A stretch of 64,000 nucleotides of DNA from Budorcas taxicolor (Eukaryota; Chordata; Mammalia; Artiodactyla; Bovidae), in the NCBI RefSeq assembly GCF_023091745.1, contig NC_068928.1, forward strand, positions 15,518,001 to 15,582,000. Direction: 5' to 3'. The notes beneath the pieces were generated by a model. That model ran no database searches, was not told the DNA's origin, and was given only the letters and a program-made list of their open reading frames with translations. The translations under genes and the position numbers were made by a program. Position 1 is the stretch's first letter; each line of letters opens with the position of its first letter. Of the stretch, positions 44,175 through 55,114 are shown in pieces.

Positions 44175-44685
44175 CCTGGGACCCCTCGTGGACCCCATTC
44201 CCCATGAGATCAAAAGCACAGGGGCTCAAATCTTTCTTTGCCTTCTCTGCTCCTAGACAGATTCCTGGACATTTAGAGATGTGCTTTGCAAGATTCCATT
44301 TTTCTGGGCAACCAAGAGGACTTACTGAAGCAAGCTCCTTCCTTCCTTGGCCGTCCCATCCTGGGTAACTTGGGACTATAATGGCGTAAGGACATTAGCC
44401 CAGCTCTGTTTTCAACCCCTCTTTGTGACTAGGAGAAGAAAACCCTACCCTGGGAACCCCCAGGGTCCTCACTCTGCCCACTCTGTGACTATGGGCAGAC
44501 TTTCTAAGGAGGTGACTGCCTTTCTAAGGTGGGCTCCTGTCCCTTCTGCAGGAGAAGCATGAGGTGGGAAAGGACAGCACAGGATGGTCCTGGGAACCTG
44601 GCTTTAGAGGCTCACTGATCCTGATAACGTTTGACAGCAGCCTGCCATCACACTTAAGAGAAAATCCAGAACTTCCTACAGAGCC
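44175..44685. other. unique sequence, nothing recognised
   Basis: No repeat or gene assigned. Confidence 0.4.
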
Positions 44686-44689
44686 AGTG

Positions 44690-44890
44690 AGGTCCTGCCT
44701 GGCCCATGCTATCCTCCAGCTATCTGTCTTTGCACAGGTCCCAGCCACACCAGCCCCAGACACCCTCAGGGCTCTCTTGCCCTCCTCAGGGTCCTTGCAT
44801 ATACTGTCCCCTCTTCCTTCACTTCTGGATGGTTCCTCTTTGCAACTTGGGCTGCAGGGAGACCTGCCTATCTGCCACCATCATTTCCTC
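44690..44890 (+). repeat. L2 LINE fragment
   Basis: tgtctttgcacaggtcccag, agggtccttgcatatactgt and cttctggatggttcctcttt look like a diverged L2 3' region. Confidence 0.45.
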
Positions 44891-45004
44891 AGCAGCACTT
44901 GTGGCTGATTCTGACTCTGCTGCAAGGCCAAGCACCACCCCCAGTTTGTATATCTTTGCATTTCAAGGGCTCCCCTGGAGCCTGCTGCAGCCTAGACCCA
45001 CCAT

Positions 45005-45232
45005 GTGTGTTTGCGAAGTCGCAGCAGTTGTGTGCAACTCTTTGCGACCCCTCAGACTGTAGCCCACCAGGCTCCTCTGTCCATGGGATTCTCCAGGCAA
45101 GAATACTGGAGTGGGTTGCCATGCCCTCCTCCAGGGGATCTTCCCAACTCAGGGACTGAACCCACGTCTCTTGCCATCTCCTGCATTGGCAGGGGGGTTC
45201 TTTACCCCTAGCACTACCTGGAAAGCCCTTGT
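45005..45232 (-). mobile_element. Bov-tA SINE
   Basis: Antisense: aactctttgcgacccctcag, caggcaagaatactggagtg, caactcagggactgaaccca, gcattggcaggggggttctt. Confidence 0.93.
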
Positions 45233-45249
45233 CCATGGGTACCTACTAA

Positions 45250-45400
45250 CAAATCATTGACTTTAACCTGGTGACTCCTTCCATTTCTTCTTTTGCAAAA
45301 CGAGTATAAGAGCATCTACCCCATAAGGTTGCTGCAAGGGCAAGACCAAGTAAAGGGCTGGGCATGAAGGACCAGGAAATACCATCTTCTACTCATATTA
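45250..45400 (+). repeat. MIR SINE, 3' half
   Basis: ttcttcttttgcaaaacgag, accccataaggttgctgcaa, gtaaagggctgggcatgaag. Confidence 0.55.
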
Positions 45401-45601
45401 ATATTCATTCTCAAGTAGAGCCTGTTCAGTGTGGCTGGCACACACTCACCTTGGAAACTTGCAAAGAGGAAACCAAGATTCATTCACAGAGGCAGCTCAA
45501 GACTGGCTCATAGGCAGGCCGGCTGCCTGGGTGCCTGGGGCTCTTTCCTGCCCTGTCCATGCCTCCTGCTGACCATGTGGATGATTGCGTGGCCTCCTCT
45601 T

Positions 45602-45811
45602 TTTAGAAATATTTATTTATCTGGCTGTGTTGGGTCTTAGTTGTTCCATGCGGGGTTTCTGTTGCAGCACATGGGCTCAATAGTCGAGGTACGTGGTCTT
45701 AGTTGTCCTTCAGCATGTGGGATCCTAGTTCCCTGGCCAGGGATCAAACCCACGTGCCCTGCACTGGGAGGAGGATTCTTAACCACTGGACCACCAGGGA
45801 AGTCCCCACGT
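45602..45811 (-). mobile_element. CHR-type SINE with 10-bp target duplication
   Basis: Antisense: ctggctgtgttgggtcttag, gccagggatcaaacccacgt, ggaccaccagggaagtcccc. gcctcctctt is exact at 45592-45601 and 45812-45821. Confidence 0.93.
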
Positions 45812-46089
45812 GCCTCCTCTTGCCTCATCGTGTCAAATATGACTGACGGGATACAGGATGCAAGACCTCGGAGAGAATGACTGGGGTGTGGAGTCGCTTC
45901 CCATAAGGGACCAAGAGCTGTCCCTCTACACGCTTCCCCACCCCCATACCCGGCTAGTCAAGCCCTTGGTCTGCCTTCCAGCTTGCCCATCTCATGTCCT
46001 TCAGCAGACTTCCCTCCCTAAAGAAGGACATTTGCATGAGCAAAGCATCTCCAGCGACTGCCTCCTCGCCACCTGCTCCTGTGGCTCTC

Positions 46090-46310
46090 TCCCCACCTGA
46101 AGCCGTAAATACATATGCAAAGGCCAGTATGTTAATTTGCGTTTAAGCACGGAGCCCGGATGCCACGGAGAAAGGGGATTAGGCGGTGGCCGTGGGTGGG
46201 AGGCAACAGATGGCCTGATTGCTTTTACCTGTTGCTAATTTGTTGGGCACCAATTCCTCATTTGGGCTTAATTGTGCCCAGACATCCCCAGACGGCAGGG
46301 TGCCAGGCAC
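46090..46310. promoter_or_regulatory. candidate conserved non-coding element
   Basis: Repeat-free stretch with an octamer-like motif (atatgcaaag) and homeodomain-type sites (gttaatttgcg, gctaatttgttg, gcttaattgtgcc). Inference only. Confidence 0.25.
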
Positions 46311-46509
46311 TGGATGGCCCTTGGGTGTGCACGTGGGGCGACGGGTCAGATGCCTGCCTGGCAGTGAAATGTCTGGAAATGCACAGCCGTGCCTTGTTGT
46401 CTCCTGATTGGACTCCAATCCCTCTCCCTGGCCAGGCACTCAGGACCCTCAGGGCACAAGCCGCAGCGAGGAGGGGGCTGAGAGGGGGGCAGCGGGCCTG
46501 ACCCTTCTG

Positions 46510-46680
46510 TTAATCAGCTGTGTGACCTTGGGTGGGTCGCTTAGCATCTCTGGGCCCCATCTGCCTGATGGGGAAATGAGCCTAGTCACACCTGCCCTAT
46601 CTACTTTGCAGGGTTGCTGTGAGCGTGCGCTGAGATAATGGATCTGGGAAGCACTTTGACATGTGGAAGCCTCTCTAATA
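46510..46680 (+). repeat. MIR SINE
   Basis: cagctgtgtgaccttgggtg, gatggggaaatgagcctagt, gggttgctgtgagcgtgcgc, ggaagcactttgacatgtgg. Confidence 0.8.
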
Positions 46681-46699
46681 GGGAGGCATTATTTGCCAG

Positions 46700-46752
46700 C
46701 GGAGCGGTTAAGAGCTTGGATTCTGGAGTCAGTGAGGCCAGGACTGAATTCT
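46700..46752 (+). repeat. MIR SINE, left part
   Basis: agcggttaagagcttggatt, ctggagtcagtgaggccagg is the MIR 5' end; it is split by a CHR SINE. Confidence 0.8.
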
Positions 46753-47112
46753 TCTTAAAATTTTTATTTATTTATTTATGGCTGTGCTGGGTCTTCATTG
46801 CTGTGCACAGTGTTTCTCTCGTTAACGGTGAATGTGTGCAACTCATTCGGTGAGTGGGGGTGCAACGGTGCAACGGTGAATGGGGGCTGCTCTTCATCGC
46901 GGTGCGGGGGCTTCACATCGCGGTGCAGGGGCTTCACATCGTGGTGGCTTCAGTAGTTGTGGCTCCCGGGCTCTAAAGCACAGGCTCAATAATTGTGGCC
47001 CACAGGCTTAGCTGCCCCACAGCACATGGCATCTTCCCAGGCCAGGGATTGAACCCGTGTCCCTTGCACTGGCCGGCGGCTTCTTGACCACTGGACCACC
47101 AGGGAGGCCCCG
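46753..47112 (-). mobile_element. CHR-type SINE with internal tandem expansion
   Basis: Antisense near-full-length CHR: ttatttatttatggctgtgc, gtagttgtggctcccgggct, gccagggattgaacccgtgt, ggaccaccagggaggcc. The body holds repeated segments: gcggtgcgggggcttcacatc, then gcggtgcaggggcttcacatc, and gtgcaacg twice. ggactgaattct (46741-46752) and ggattgaattct (47113-47124) form a 12-bp target duplication with one mismatch. Confidence 0.92.
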
Positions 47113-47250
47113 GGATTGAATTCTGACTGCCACTTATAACTGTGAGGCCTTGGGCAAGAAAACGTAAGCTTCTGGAGCCTCAGTTTCCCCACCTGTGCTC
47201 TGGGTGAGACTAGCCTCTACTTCAGGGCTGTTGGGAGGAGCAAAGAAGTT
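47113..47250 (+). repeat. MIR SINE, right part
   Basis: ctgtgaggccttgggcaaga, gcctcagtttccccacctgt, tcagggctgttgggaggagc continue the MIR. Confidence 0.8.
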
Positions 47251-47398
47251 AATGCACCTGCTGGTCCAGCTCTGTGCTCCCGGAATGCAGCCCCAGCGAG
47301 CCATTTTTAGTTTTCTACCACTCTCCCTTCAAGCCTCGTCTGAGCGTCACCTGTTCAGTGAAGCCCACTGTGATCTGTGTTCCCTTCTTGGTTTTTGT

Positions 47399-47700
47399 TC
47401 AGTCACTAAGTCATGTCCGACTCCTTGGGCCTCCATGGACTGCAGCACGCCAGGCTTCCCTGTCCTTCACTACCTTCCAGAGCTTGCTCAGACTCGTGTC
47501 CATTGAGTCAATGATGCCATCCAACCATCTCATCCTCTGTCACCCCCTTCTCCTCCTGCCCTCAATCTTTCCCAGCATCAGGGTCTTTTCCAATGAGTTG
47601 GCTCTTTGCATCAGGTGGCCAAAGTATTGAAGCTCCAGTTCAGCATCAGTCCTTCTAATGAATATTCAGAGTTGATTTCCTTTAGGATTGACAGGTTTGA
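47399..47700 (-). mobile_element. BovB LINE 3' fragment
   Basis: Antisense: cagtcactaagtcatgtccg, ccatctcatcctctgtcacc, catcaggtggccaaagtatt, cagcatcagtccttctaatg. More diverged than the 27.5-kb copy; carries only the C-terminal coding tail, with frame breaks. Confidence 0.93.
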
Positions 47701-48175
47701 TCTGTGTCCCCTACCACTGTCAATTGTCTCCTCCTGGTGGAACTTGTTGGGGGTTTATTACTTCCCCAATAGTTGCAATCTGGTGGGATGGTAATCTGGG
47801 ACTTGTGAGCCTGTCCCCAAAAGGACAGCCCATGAATAAGCGTGGCTTGAATTCTGAAAGCATCTTCTGGAGTAGAAAAGAGACACCAAACCTCAGAAAA
47901 CAGAGGAAGCTCATGTACCCGCAGGGCAGGGGCCACAACGGAGGGGCACAGCTGGCCTCCTTTCATGCCTGGCCCTTCAAGTGGTCCTGGGGCCCATCTA
48001 CACCCAAACCTGACTCCCCAGCCTTCCTGCCGATCCTTTGAGCCTCAGATATATTTCCAGAAAACTTCCTTTTGCTTCTGTGAGCTTATCTTTCAAGACC
48101 CTAACTGCTACACACCTAGGCCGTATACATACTTTAGCGACAGCATTGAGAACTTTATTTGAAACGTTTTCTATA
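47701..48175. other. unique sequence, nothing recognised
   Basis: No repeat or gene assigned. Confidence 0.4.
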
Positions 48176-48179
48176 TTTG

Positions 48180-48345
48180 ACTCCATGATTTGTTTGTGTT
48201 TGGATCTTGGGCAAAGCCGATTGCCTCTCTGAACCTCAGTTTCTTCTTCTGTATAATGAGTCAGGGGGAGGGTGGGGGGGATGGCTCCCTGGATTATTTG
48301 GAGAGTGAAAGTGTCCTGCTGGCCTCAAGCATGTTGCTGGCACTC
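48180..48345 (+). repeat. MIR SINE
   Basis: ggatcttgggcaaagccgat, tgcctctctgaacctcagtt, ctgtataatgagtcaggggg. Confidence 0.7.
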
Positions 48346-48582
48346 AGCGATGATATGACTGGTTGGGGGAGCTCTATCAATGGAGGATGAATGGCTCTCA
48401 TTTGAGAGTGTGGAAAAAACAAGGCCTGCAAGTTTGTTGGGAAAGCATCCCTTTGAGAAGCGGGCTTAAGGGCTTATTGATGGAGAAGTCATCGTCTCTC
48501 TCCTTGGCCTTTGAGTCTCAGGGAAATGCACAGTTATTGAAAGAGGGCATGGAAGGTGGCAGAATGCTCTCTTGGGTCAAGT

Positions 48583-48605
48583 GGGAGTGGGGGCGGGGGT
48601 GGGGG
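48583..48605 (+). other. G-quadruplex-forming motif
   Basis: Four G runs (3, 5, 5 and 5 G) separated by loops of 3, 1 and 1 bases. It sits in a G-rich stretch (48.56-48.72 kb) that otherwise holds no recognised repeat. Confidence 0.7.
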
Positions 48606-48824
48606 CAGCAGGTGCTGTGGCGGAGCAGGTGGGGTTCCTTGCTGCTCCTGTGGGAGAGGGGAAGGGAGGAAGCTAGAGGAGAAGCAGGGAGAGGGGGTGG
48701 GAGGAGGTGGTGAGAAAACCTCTGACTTCCCTTTCCAGCCTTCCTGATTTCCATTGCAGCTCACCCTTTCCTCTATTTTTTTTTTTTTTGATATGCTAAT
48801 CATCATGCTAAGTTGTTTGGTTTT

Positions 48825-49150
48825 TTTTAAAGTTTTATTTATTTTACTTCTACCTTTGCTGGGTCTTCATTGCTGCGTGTGGGCTTTCTCTAGTTGCAGC
48901 GAGCGGGGGCTGCTCTCTAGCTGCTGTGCACGGGCCTCACGGCAGTGGCTTCTCTTGTTTCGGAGCACGGGCTCTAGGCACACGGAGTTATTAGTTGCAG
49001 CTCACAGGCTCTAGGCACGTGGGCTTCAGTCACTGTGGCACACAGGCTTAGTTGCCCCGTGGCCTGCGGCGTCTTCCCAGACCAGGGATCAAACACTTGT
49101 CCCCTGCATTGGCAGGTGGATTCTTAACCACTGGACCACCAGGGAAGTTC
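48825..49150 (-). mobile_element. CHR-type SINE, near full length
   Basis: Antisense: gctgggtcttcattgctgcg, ctctagttgcagcgagcggg, ttagttgcagctcacaggct, agaccagggatcaaacactt, ggaccaccagggaag. One of the best-preserved CHR copies here; upstream T-rich tail. Confidence 0.93.
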
Positions 49151-49812
49151 TCTCCTCTTAAATCTGATTCTGCATCTAAATAACACCCTCCCTAAATCAT
49201 GCCCCCACCCCGCCCCCCGCAGCCCCTCATCTGTGTTTAACTTGGAGAGGCCACATCAAATGGTCCAGGAGTTTCTCACCTGAACTGAAGCCTTGGAGAA
49301 GAGCCTCCTGCATGGATCTCTCCGATAGTTTCCCCTCTCCCAGGTGGGGGCAACTTGGGGTGCCCGGAACAAGGGTACATGGAGTCTGAATGAGCATTTT
49401 CTCAAGTACCTGCTGGAGGCTTGGGGTAGTTCACAATCCCCTGTGCTCCTGTCTCTATGCAGCATGCCTGATGGTCAGAGCTGATGCTCTCTGCCGTGCA
49501 GGAGTTCCTTTTTACAAGGTGCCCAGCACGGCATCCAAGATGTAAAGTTCCATCTTTACAAGATGCCGGAGCTGCTGCACGTCCTCCAGCCTGACACATG
49601 TTCACACATTTGGTTCGGGGATCTCACTGCATTCATGTCTGAGGCAGGGATGTGAAACCAGTTCAGTGCTACAGAGCTTGGTTACATCAGCCAGTTGGAC
49701 CCAGGGATGGGTTTTTTTGGATATTATTGAATCTGTCCCGCATTCACCTAAATTCTGCTCTTGACCTTTATCACATCTCTCTTCTCCAAGTCTGTTCTGC
49801 TGGACACCCTCA
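49151..49812. other. unique sequence, nothing recognised
   Basis: No repeat or gene assigned. Confidence 0.4.
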
Positions 49813-49818
49813 CTTAGA

Positions 49819-51465
49819 TGCCGGGGTCCAGCCCCAGTGGATCCAGGGTGATTCGAAGGTGGGGACGGAGTCGGCGTCCTGGAAAAAACTTATTTAATTA
49901 CAGATATAGAGGGAGATTAGAAACAGATAGTGTAGTAGGAGAATTAGTGGAGAAAAGAGGCTGAATAACTGGTTTACATGGAATCCCAATCACCACCTAC
50001 GTAGGCCACAGGCGTCTTTCCATTCTCCCAAAGGAGAGGAGGCACTGAGGCCTCCCCGGTCTGATCTCAGAAGCCCAGGCAGAATTAGCAGGCTTGGTGA
50101 GTACCCACATCTCAGATGGGAATTCAGCCAGGAAAATGGGGACGAGAAAGAAACGACACGGGGGACTCAGTCTTTCCAGAAACTGATCCGATTTCTTTAT
50201 TTTTCAGGTTTGTTTATATACCTTTTTGTTATACATAGGGATGAATACAGAGTCACGCGGGGGTCAGCAGACCTGACCCTTGTCACAGTCAGGTGCTTCA
50301 TATAAAATTATACAGAGGTCTTATGAGTTTCATCATCTTTTAGCCATGAGGTCCGCTGACATTTTATGGCCCTTTCTGATACTGGTCATTTAACCAGAAA
50401 ACTTATTTTTCCAGGGGTGATTTTGATTTTTTCTTAAATCAGGAGCCAGCCTCCAAATAAAGTTGCATTCCTATAGGGTGAGGGTGTAGTGTGTTACAAT
50501 CAAGAAAGGAATTTACTTAACCTAAGGTTTAACGTGATTAATCTTAAAGGTTAATACTTATTTTTCCTATATGCTAGTTATATTCATTATAAGGGCAGGA
50601 ATATGAAGTTTTAGCAGCAAATATTGGCTCAACAAATGTAAACCCTTTACCAATGTTCCCTTTAAGATCTATTTTGTCTTAAGATAGTGATAAAGTTACA
50701 CAGCATAGTGATTTATAACAAAGTACAGTGATCTATAACAAAAGAGAAGATTCATTAACTCAAAAGTCTAGTATTGCTAACATCAAAAACTACTATATTT
50801 CCTTTTCTATATTCCAAATACATTGATTAATATATTCCCAGGTGCCTAAGGATATGGAGGCCTGATGGCAATCATTGACTCATCAATGAAAAAAGCCCTA
50901 TGCTAATACTCCAAACTCTCTGTGCTGTTTATGGCTGAGAGGCTGTCACACAAGCTAGTTTGTCAGCAGAGAGGTTTGACCTGAGACATCCTTGTCACAC
51001 CCAGGGCAGGGGATTAGCAGTAATTATTGGCAGGATAAGTGAAAAAACCCTTCACCAATATAATTCCTAATCATTCTACTAATACTATACTAATGATCTT
51101 CTAACTTCTCAAAAGAGTCTGTTTTTAGAAAGTTTTAAAACATCCCATGCCTCTCACAGTTGGGAGGCTGTAAACAATCACATGTGGCCGGACAAGCCTG
51201 ATCAGGCAGGCCAGAGAACCTCCAGAGTTCGTAAGTTGAAACACTCTTATCACACCCAGGAATTTTTATTAACTGGAGCTGCAAGTTAACTCCTTCTCTG
51301 AGAGAAATGGTTATGGGGGAGAGCTCCCCGTAAAGTACTCTGGTTTGGGGGGTAGATGCTCAGGAACAGGGGGTTTCCTGAGGCTTGATCATGCCTTTGC
51401 GTATGCCAAGCTTCCTTCCTCATGACCTTTGCCATGGGCGGAGTTCCTCACGCTGTCTCCCAACA
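49819..51465 (-). mobile_element. ERV2/ERVK-type (betaretrovirus-like) solo LTR, complete
   Basis: 1,647 bp bounded by TG (tgccggggtccagcccc) and CA (gctgtctcccaaca) and by an exact 6-bp target duplication cttaga at 49813-49818 and 51466-51471. Six bases is the usual duplication for beta-like (ERVK) elements. The sense strand is minus: U3 starts at 51465. A TATA box (TATATAAA, 50220-50213) is followed only 11 bp later by AATAAA (50201-50196), the compact U3/R arrangement known from betaretroviral LTRs. The U5 end is C-rich. No gag, pro, pol or env sequence is present, so the provirus was probably lost by LTR-LTR recombination. Confidence 0.85.
50196..50220 (-). promoter_or_regulatory. LTR core promoter and polyadenylation signal
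   Basis: On the minus strand TATATAAA (50220-50213) precedes AATAAA (50201-50196). Both are intact, so antisense-strand transcription could start here; activity is not shown by sequence. Confidence 0.6.
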
Positions 51466-51499
51466 CTTAGAGTTAAGAAAACGGAGAGAGAGGGAGGAG

Positions 51500-51675
51500 C
51501 CGCTGCTCTGGGCCAGCACCTCTGTGCACCTTATTCCTCTAATCCTCACGACAGCCCTTTGAGGCTGGTCATCTTCTCTTTGTTGGGAGTGAAAATATCG
51601 AGAGTTAGTGAAGTTAAGTGACCTGCCCAGTGTTATGTGGCTGGTGGAACTAGGGTTGGAACCCACAGGCATCTG
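51500..51675 (-). repeat. MIR SINE
   Basis: ctaatcctcacgacagccct, gttaagtgacctgcccagtg, gctggtggaactagggttgg. Cut at its left by the LTR target region and followed by a BovA piece. Confidence 0.7.
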
Positions 51676-51752
51676 CTGTTGCTGCTAAGTCGCATCAGTC
51701 GTGTCCGACTCTGTGCTACCCCATAGACGGCAGCCCACCAGGCTCCCCTGAG
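51676..51752 (-). mobile_element. BovA fragment
   Basis: Antisense: gctgctaagtcgcatcagtc, gtgtccgactctgtgctacc, gcagcccaccaggctcccct. Confidence 0.85.
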
Positions 51753-52201
51753 CTCCTCTTTATCACGCTGGCCCCTCCCTTCGTCTCTTAGCTCACAAGC
51801 ATTCACTGCCCCAGTAGTAGCTATAGACTCTTCCATCTCTTCTGACTCAGAAACCACATAATTCTATGACATCTAGACTTCTGTAGACTCTAAAGCAACT
51901 TCCTTCCTCATACCATTTACTCCCACTGTGTTCCACCCCCATGGAAGGTACACTGACCATACATACTAATAGTAATCCAGATAATGGTGGAAAACAGAAC
52001 AGGCCAGTAGGAAATGAGATGGGGATGGAAGGTTGGGGGTCTGACTCTTTGTGTGCTTGGCCAAGAGGTGCTGTGGAGCCCAGCAGGAAGCAAGCTTACC
52101 CTTAAACCCAAATTTGACTGATGTTTACTGAGAAGTGGCTGCTCTTGGAAACTCAGCAACCAGTTGCTTGGAAAGTGTTACCAAATTTTATCAGGAATTT
52201 C

Positions 52202-52412
52202 TGGGGCTTCCCTGGTGGCTCAGATGGTAAAGAATCCGCCTGCAATGCAGGACACCGAGGTTCAATCCCTGGGTTGGGAAGATCCCTTGGAGAAGGGAAT
52301 GGCTACCCACTCCAGTATTCTTGCCTGGAGAATCCCATGGACTGAAGAGCCTGGTGGGCTACAGGCCATGGGATTGCAAAGAGTCAGACATGACTGAGCA
52401 AGTAACACTTAC
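52202..52412 (+). mobile_element. Bov-tA SINE, well preserved
   Basis: gggcttccctggtggctcag, ggttcaatccctgggttggg, ccagtattcttgcctggaga, gagtcagacatgactgagca. It is close to the recalled family consensus, so probably one of the younger copies. Confidence 0.95.
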
Positions 52413-52414
52413 TG

Positions 52415-53820
52415 GGGAAAATTGGCGATAGGAAAATAACATTGAGAAGCTTGGGAAGACCGGGAATGATGATGCTCCACTGGAAGTCAACTGCTTAAAA
52501 AAGGACAAAGGGAAGCAGTTTTCTTTCAAAGGAAGGAGGACCCCAGGGAAGGCAGGACCCCTGCCCTCACTCCTCATCCATCATCACTGGGACCCTACAA
52601 CTTGCATGCGGTTGTGTAAAAGGCAGCATCTGGGTTGAACCCTTATGGGATTCTGTACATTTTATCATTAATCTGTGCTTAATTTAGCTGTTCCAGTGCC
52701 CCGCACCATAGCTCTCATCCACTTGTGGGAAAGTGAGAAAGACAGGAGGGAGTTTTTCACAAAGCTAAGCATTCATTTTCAACAGGATTGTCTTTTTTCC
52801 CCCAGTATTCTCTCTTTCATATTTTCTTCGTGCTAAAACATCCTTTTATGTATGGAACAATGGTGTTAGTAGACCAGACTTGACTTCTTAAGCATCTGTG
52901 TTTGGCAGGATAAAGCTGGCAACCTTATGTTGAATCCTTCAATTTTTCTCTTGAAAATTTTTGCTGAACTACAAAATCCTGAAGTCTGAGGACCACTGGA
53001 TTGTACTATGTCAGTTATCATTTGTATCAACTCTCTTCCCAATCTTGAGGCAATTTTTTTCTGCTTAGTACAGATAGTCTTTTGAAATTCAAATACTTCA
53101 ACCCTGGGCTTAAATTTAATAACTTTTTTTTTTTTTTGGTCTACAGGGTAACAGATATTGTATTCCACATATGCCATAATTTGGGCACAGGATATATTCT
53201 AAGATTGTATCTTTTGCTTTTCTATATCTGTTACTATGACTTGCTTTGAAGAGTGTTCAGTCCTTTAAGAAGACTCCATCCATGACACCCTAGGCTGGAC
53301 TGAGGTTGGGAGGGGGATGAGGGGGAGGGGCGGAAGACGATGAGTCCCCCAAGTATCCTGTGACAGTTTAGATAGAGCAAAAGCTCCAATCGTAGGCAAG
53401 AGACTGCTAAGTTCCTTGGCCTGGGAAGGTCAATGCCAAGAAATTCAAATGGTAAGATGGGGGAGAGTGTGTTAGAGAGATCAGTAATTTTAGAGGCTAT
53501 AAGAATCTATTAGAGAATGTAGCGGAGAATGAGAAATGCCAGGCGTTCTCGACAGTAGGCAGGCAGCAGTTAGGGCTGGAGCTCCGTGTCTTCCCAGTGG
53601 ATGGTGCCAGGTTAGAAGCCTGGGTGTAGACACTGCGTGTGTCCCTGGAGCAGGGGTTAGGGCCTGTGGGTTAGCATCACTGCTGTGCCAGACAAAATGA
53701 GAGGTGGCACCACATTAGTGCATTTTGCGTGGTCACAGCCACTACTATTGATAATGCAGAGTAAACAACCTGCTTCCTTCTTCCTGTTTTTTCCTGAGGA
53801 TGGGGTTGAGGAGTGAAATT
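52415..53820. other. 1.4 kb without a recognised repeat or gene
   Basis: AT-rich. A 103-codon minus-strand frame (53177-52866) starts next to a T run that is poly(A) on its strand (53125-53138). The predicted peptide is lysine-rich and matches no family I know. A decayed retrocopy is possible but unsupported. Confidence 0.3.
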
Positions 53821-53824
53821 AACT

Positions 53825-54000
53825 ATAACTATCTGTGAAGGATCTTACTGGGGTGATGAGAATGTTTCAAACTGGATTGTTGGTAATGGTTGTACATCTT
53901 GTAGAGGTACTGAAACATCGTTGAGTTTAATGATTAAACAGATAAAATGGATTAGTTGCATGGTATGTAAATTATACCTCAGTCCTGCTTTTGAAAAATG
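53825..54000 (+). repeat. L1M-type LINE 3' end
   Basis: gggtgatgagaatgtttcaa, actggattgttggtaatggt, gcatggtatgtaaattatac, ctcag match an old L1 3' UTR. Confidence 0.75.
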
Positions 54001-54004
54001 AATG

Positions 54005-54865
54005 AATGGATGCTTTCTGGGCATAACTGCCTTAGTCAGGGATCTTGGAGAAGGGGGGAGCTGGTGGTGGGGACCAGGGCAGGATCTAAACCTTTCTGGC
54101 CCCTTCCAGCTGATTGCCAGCATGGATGAAAGGGGCCTGGTGGGTGTGGAACAGGGATGGGTAGGAGCCTAACAAACCCTTTCTACTGATGGAGCCTCAA
54201 GATGAGAAAGCCTCAGAGGCCAGGGTGTCTGAGGAGGGAGGGCGGGAACGGAGGAGCACCCCACAGTTGGCAGGTGGGGAAGGGGCGCAGACAGGGAGGT
54301 CTGAAGTCAGTAACGGCTTCAGGGAGACAGAAGGGCAGCCAAGGGAAGAAATAAACCTGTGGAGAGTCTTGGGGCCGCCAAAGGGAATAAGAAGGGCGTT
54401 TTACAAATATATCAGGAGAAAAGGAATCCTTGAGAGCCGCCCAGGCCATTAATAAATGAGAAGGGAAATAAAATTAATGATGATGATAAAAATGGCTGAG
54501 TTGCTGAAGTGCTTTGTAAAATTGGTCTTTAACAAGGAAAAGAAGAAAAGAAATCCACGAGATGGGCAATTAGAAAGGGACAGAGGCCCTGGCAGTTAGT
54601 TGAGCTGATGAAAGGTAGGAAAGAGAATACTGAGAAAAACTGGCTGACGCCTGCCCAGTTCAGATCACCACATCCGGATGCAGAACTTGGGGTGTGAAGG
54701 GAATTAGCTGATGAAAGGATGAAACTGTTGGCAGTTGTTTTAATTATACATATAGTTAATTTTCATGTATATATGCATATGTACATACACACACACTTTT
54801 CTTTAGAGGAGGGACAGTGAAGATTCAAGAGCTAGAGATAGGAGAGGAGGAGGAAGTACTTTATT
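54005..54865. other. unique sequence, nothing recognised
   Basis: Purine-rich. A short AT-rich patch (ccattaataaatgagaagg, aattaatgatgatgataaa) at 54446-54500. Confidence 0.35.
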
Positions 54866-54869
54866 ACCA

Positions 54870-55110
54870 TCCGATGTTGAGTTCCTCCATGGGGCTTGGC
54901 ACTGTGCTGGGTACATTGCACACATCCTATCATGTAATTCCTTGTGGCCCTGAGTGCTTCTATGACCAGCCCATTTCACAGGCAGGGGAAACTGAGGCTA
55001 GAGAGCTTATGTGTCCCTCCAAGATTATTCAGCTACACATATTGTTGGTAGACTTCAAACCCACGTTTTTCTGATTCCCAAGAGGGTTCCTTTCTGTTCT
55101 ACCAGCTGCT
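54870..55110 (-). repeat. MIR SINE, nearly full length
   Basis: ggcactgtgctgggtacatt, ccatttcacaggcaggggaa, actgaggctagagagcttat, tagacttcaaacccacgttt. Confidence 0.8.
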
Positions 55111-55114
55111 TAGT

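Noticed and set aside
52866..53177. Lysine-rich 103-codon minus-strand frame beside a poly(A)-like run, possible retrogene
   Set aside because: No parent gene recognised and no flanking duplication found; kept only as an unassigned region.
54446..54520. Box C/D snoRNA (tgatgat and ctga motifs)
   Set aside because: Spacing is too short and no terminal stem is visible.
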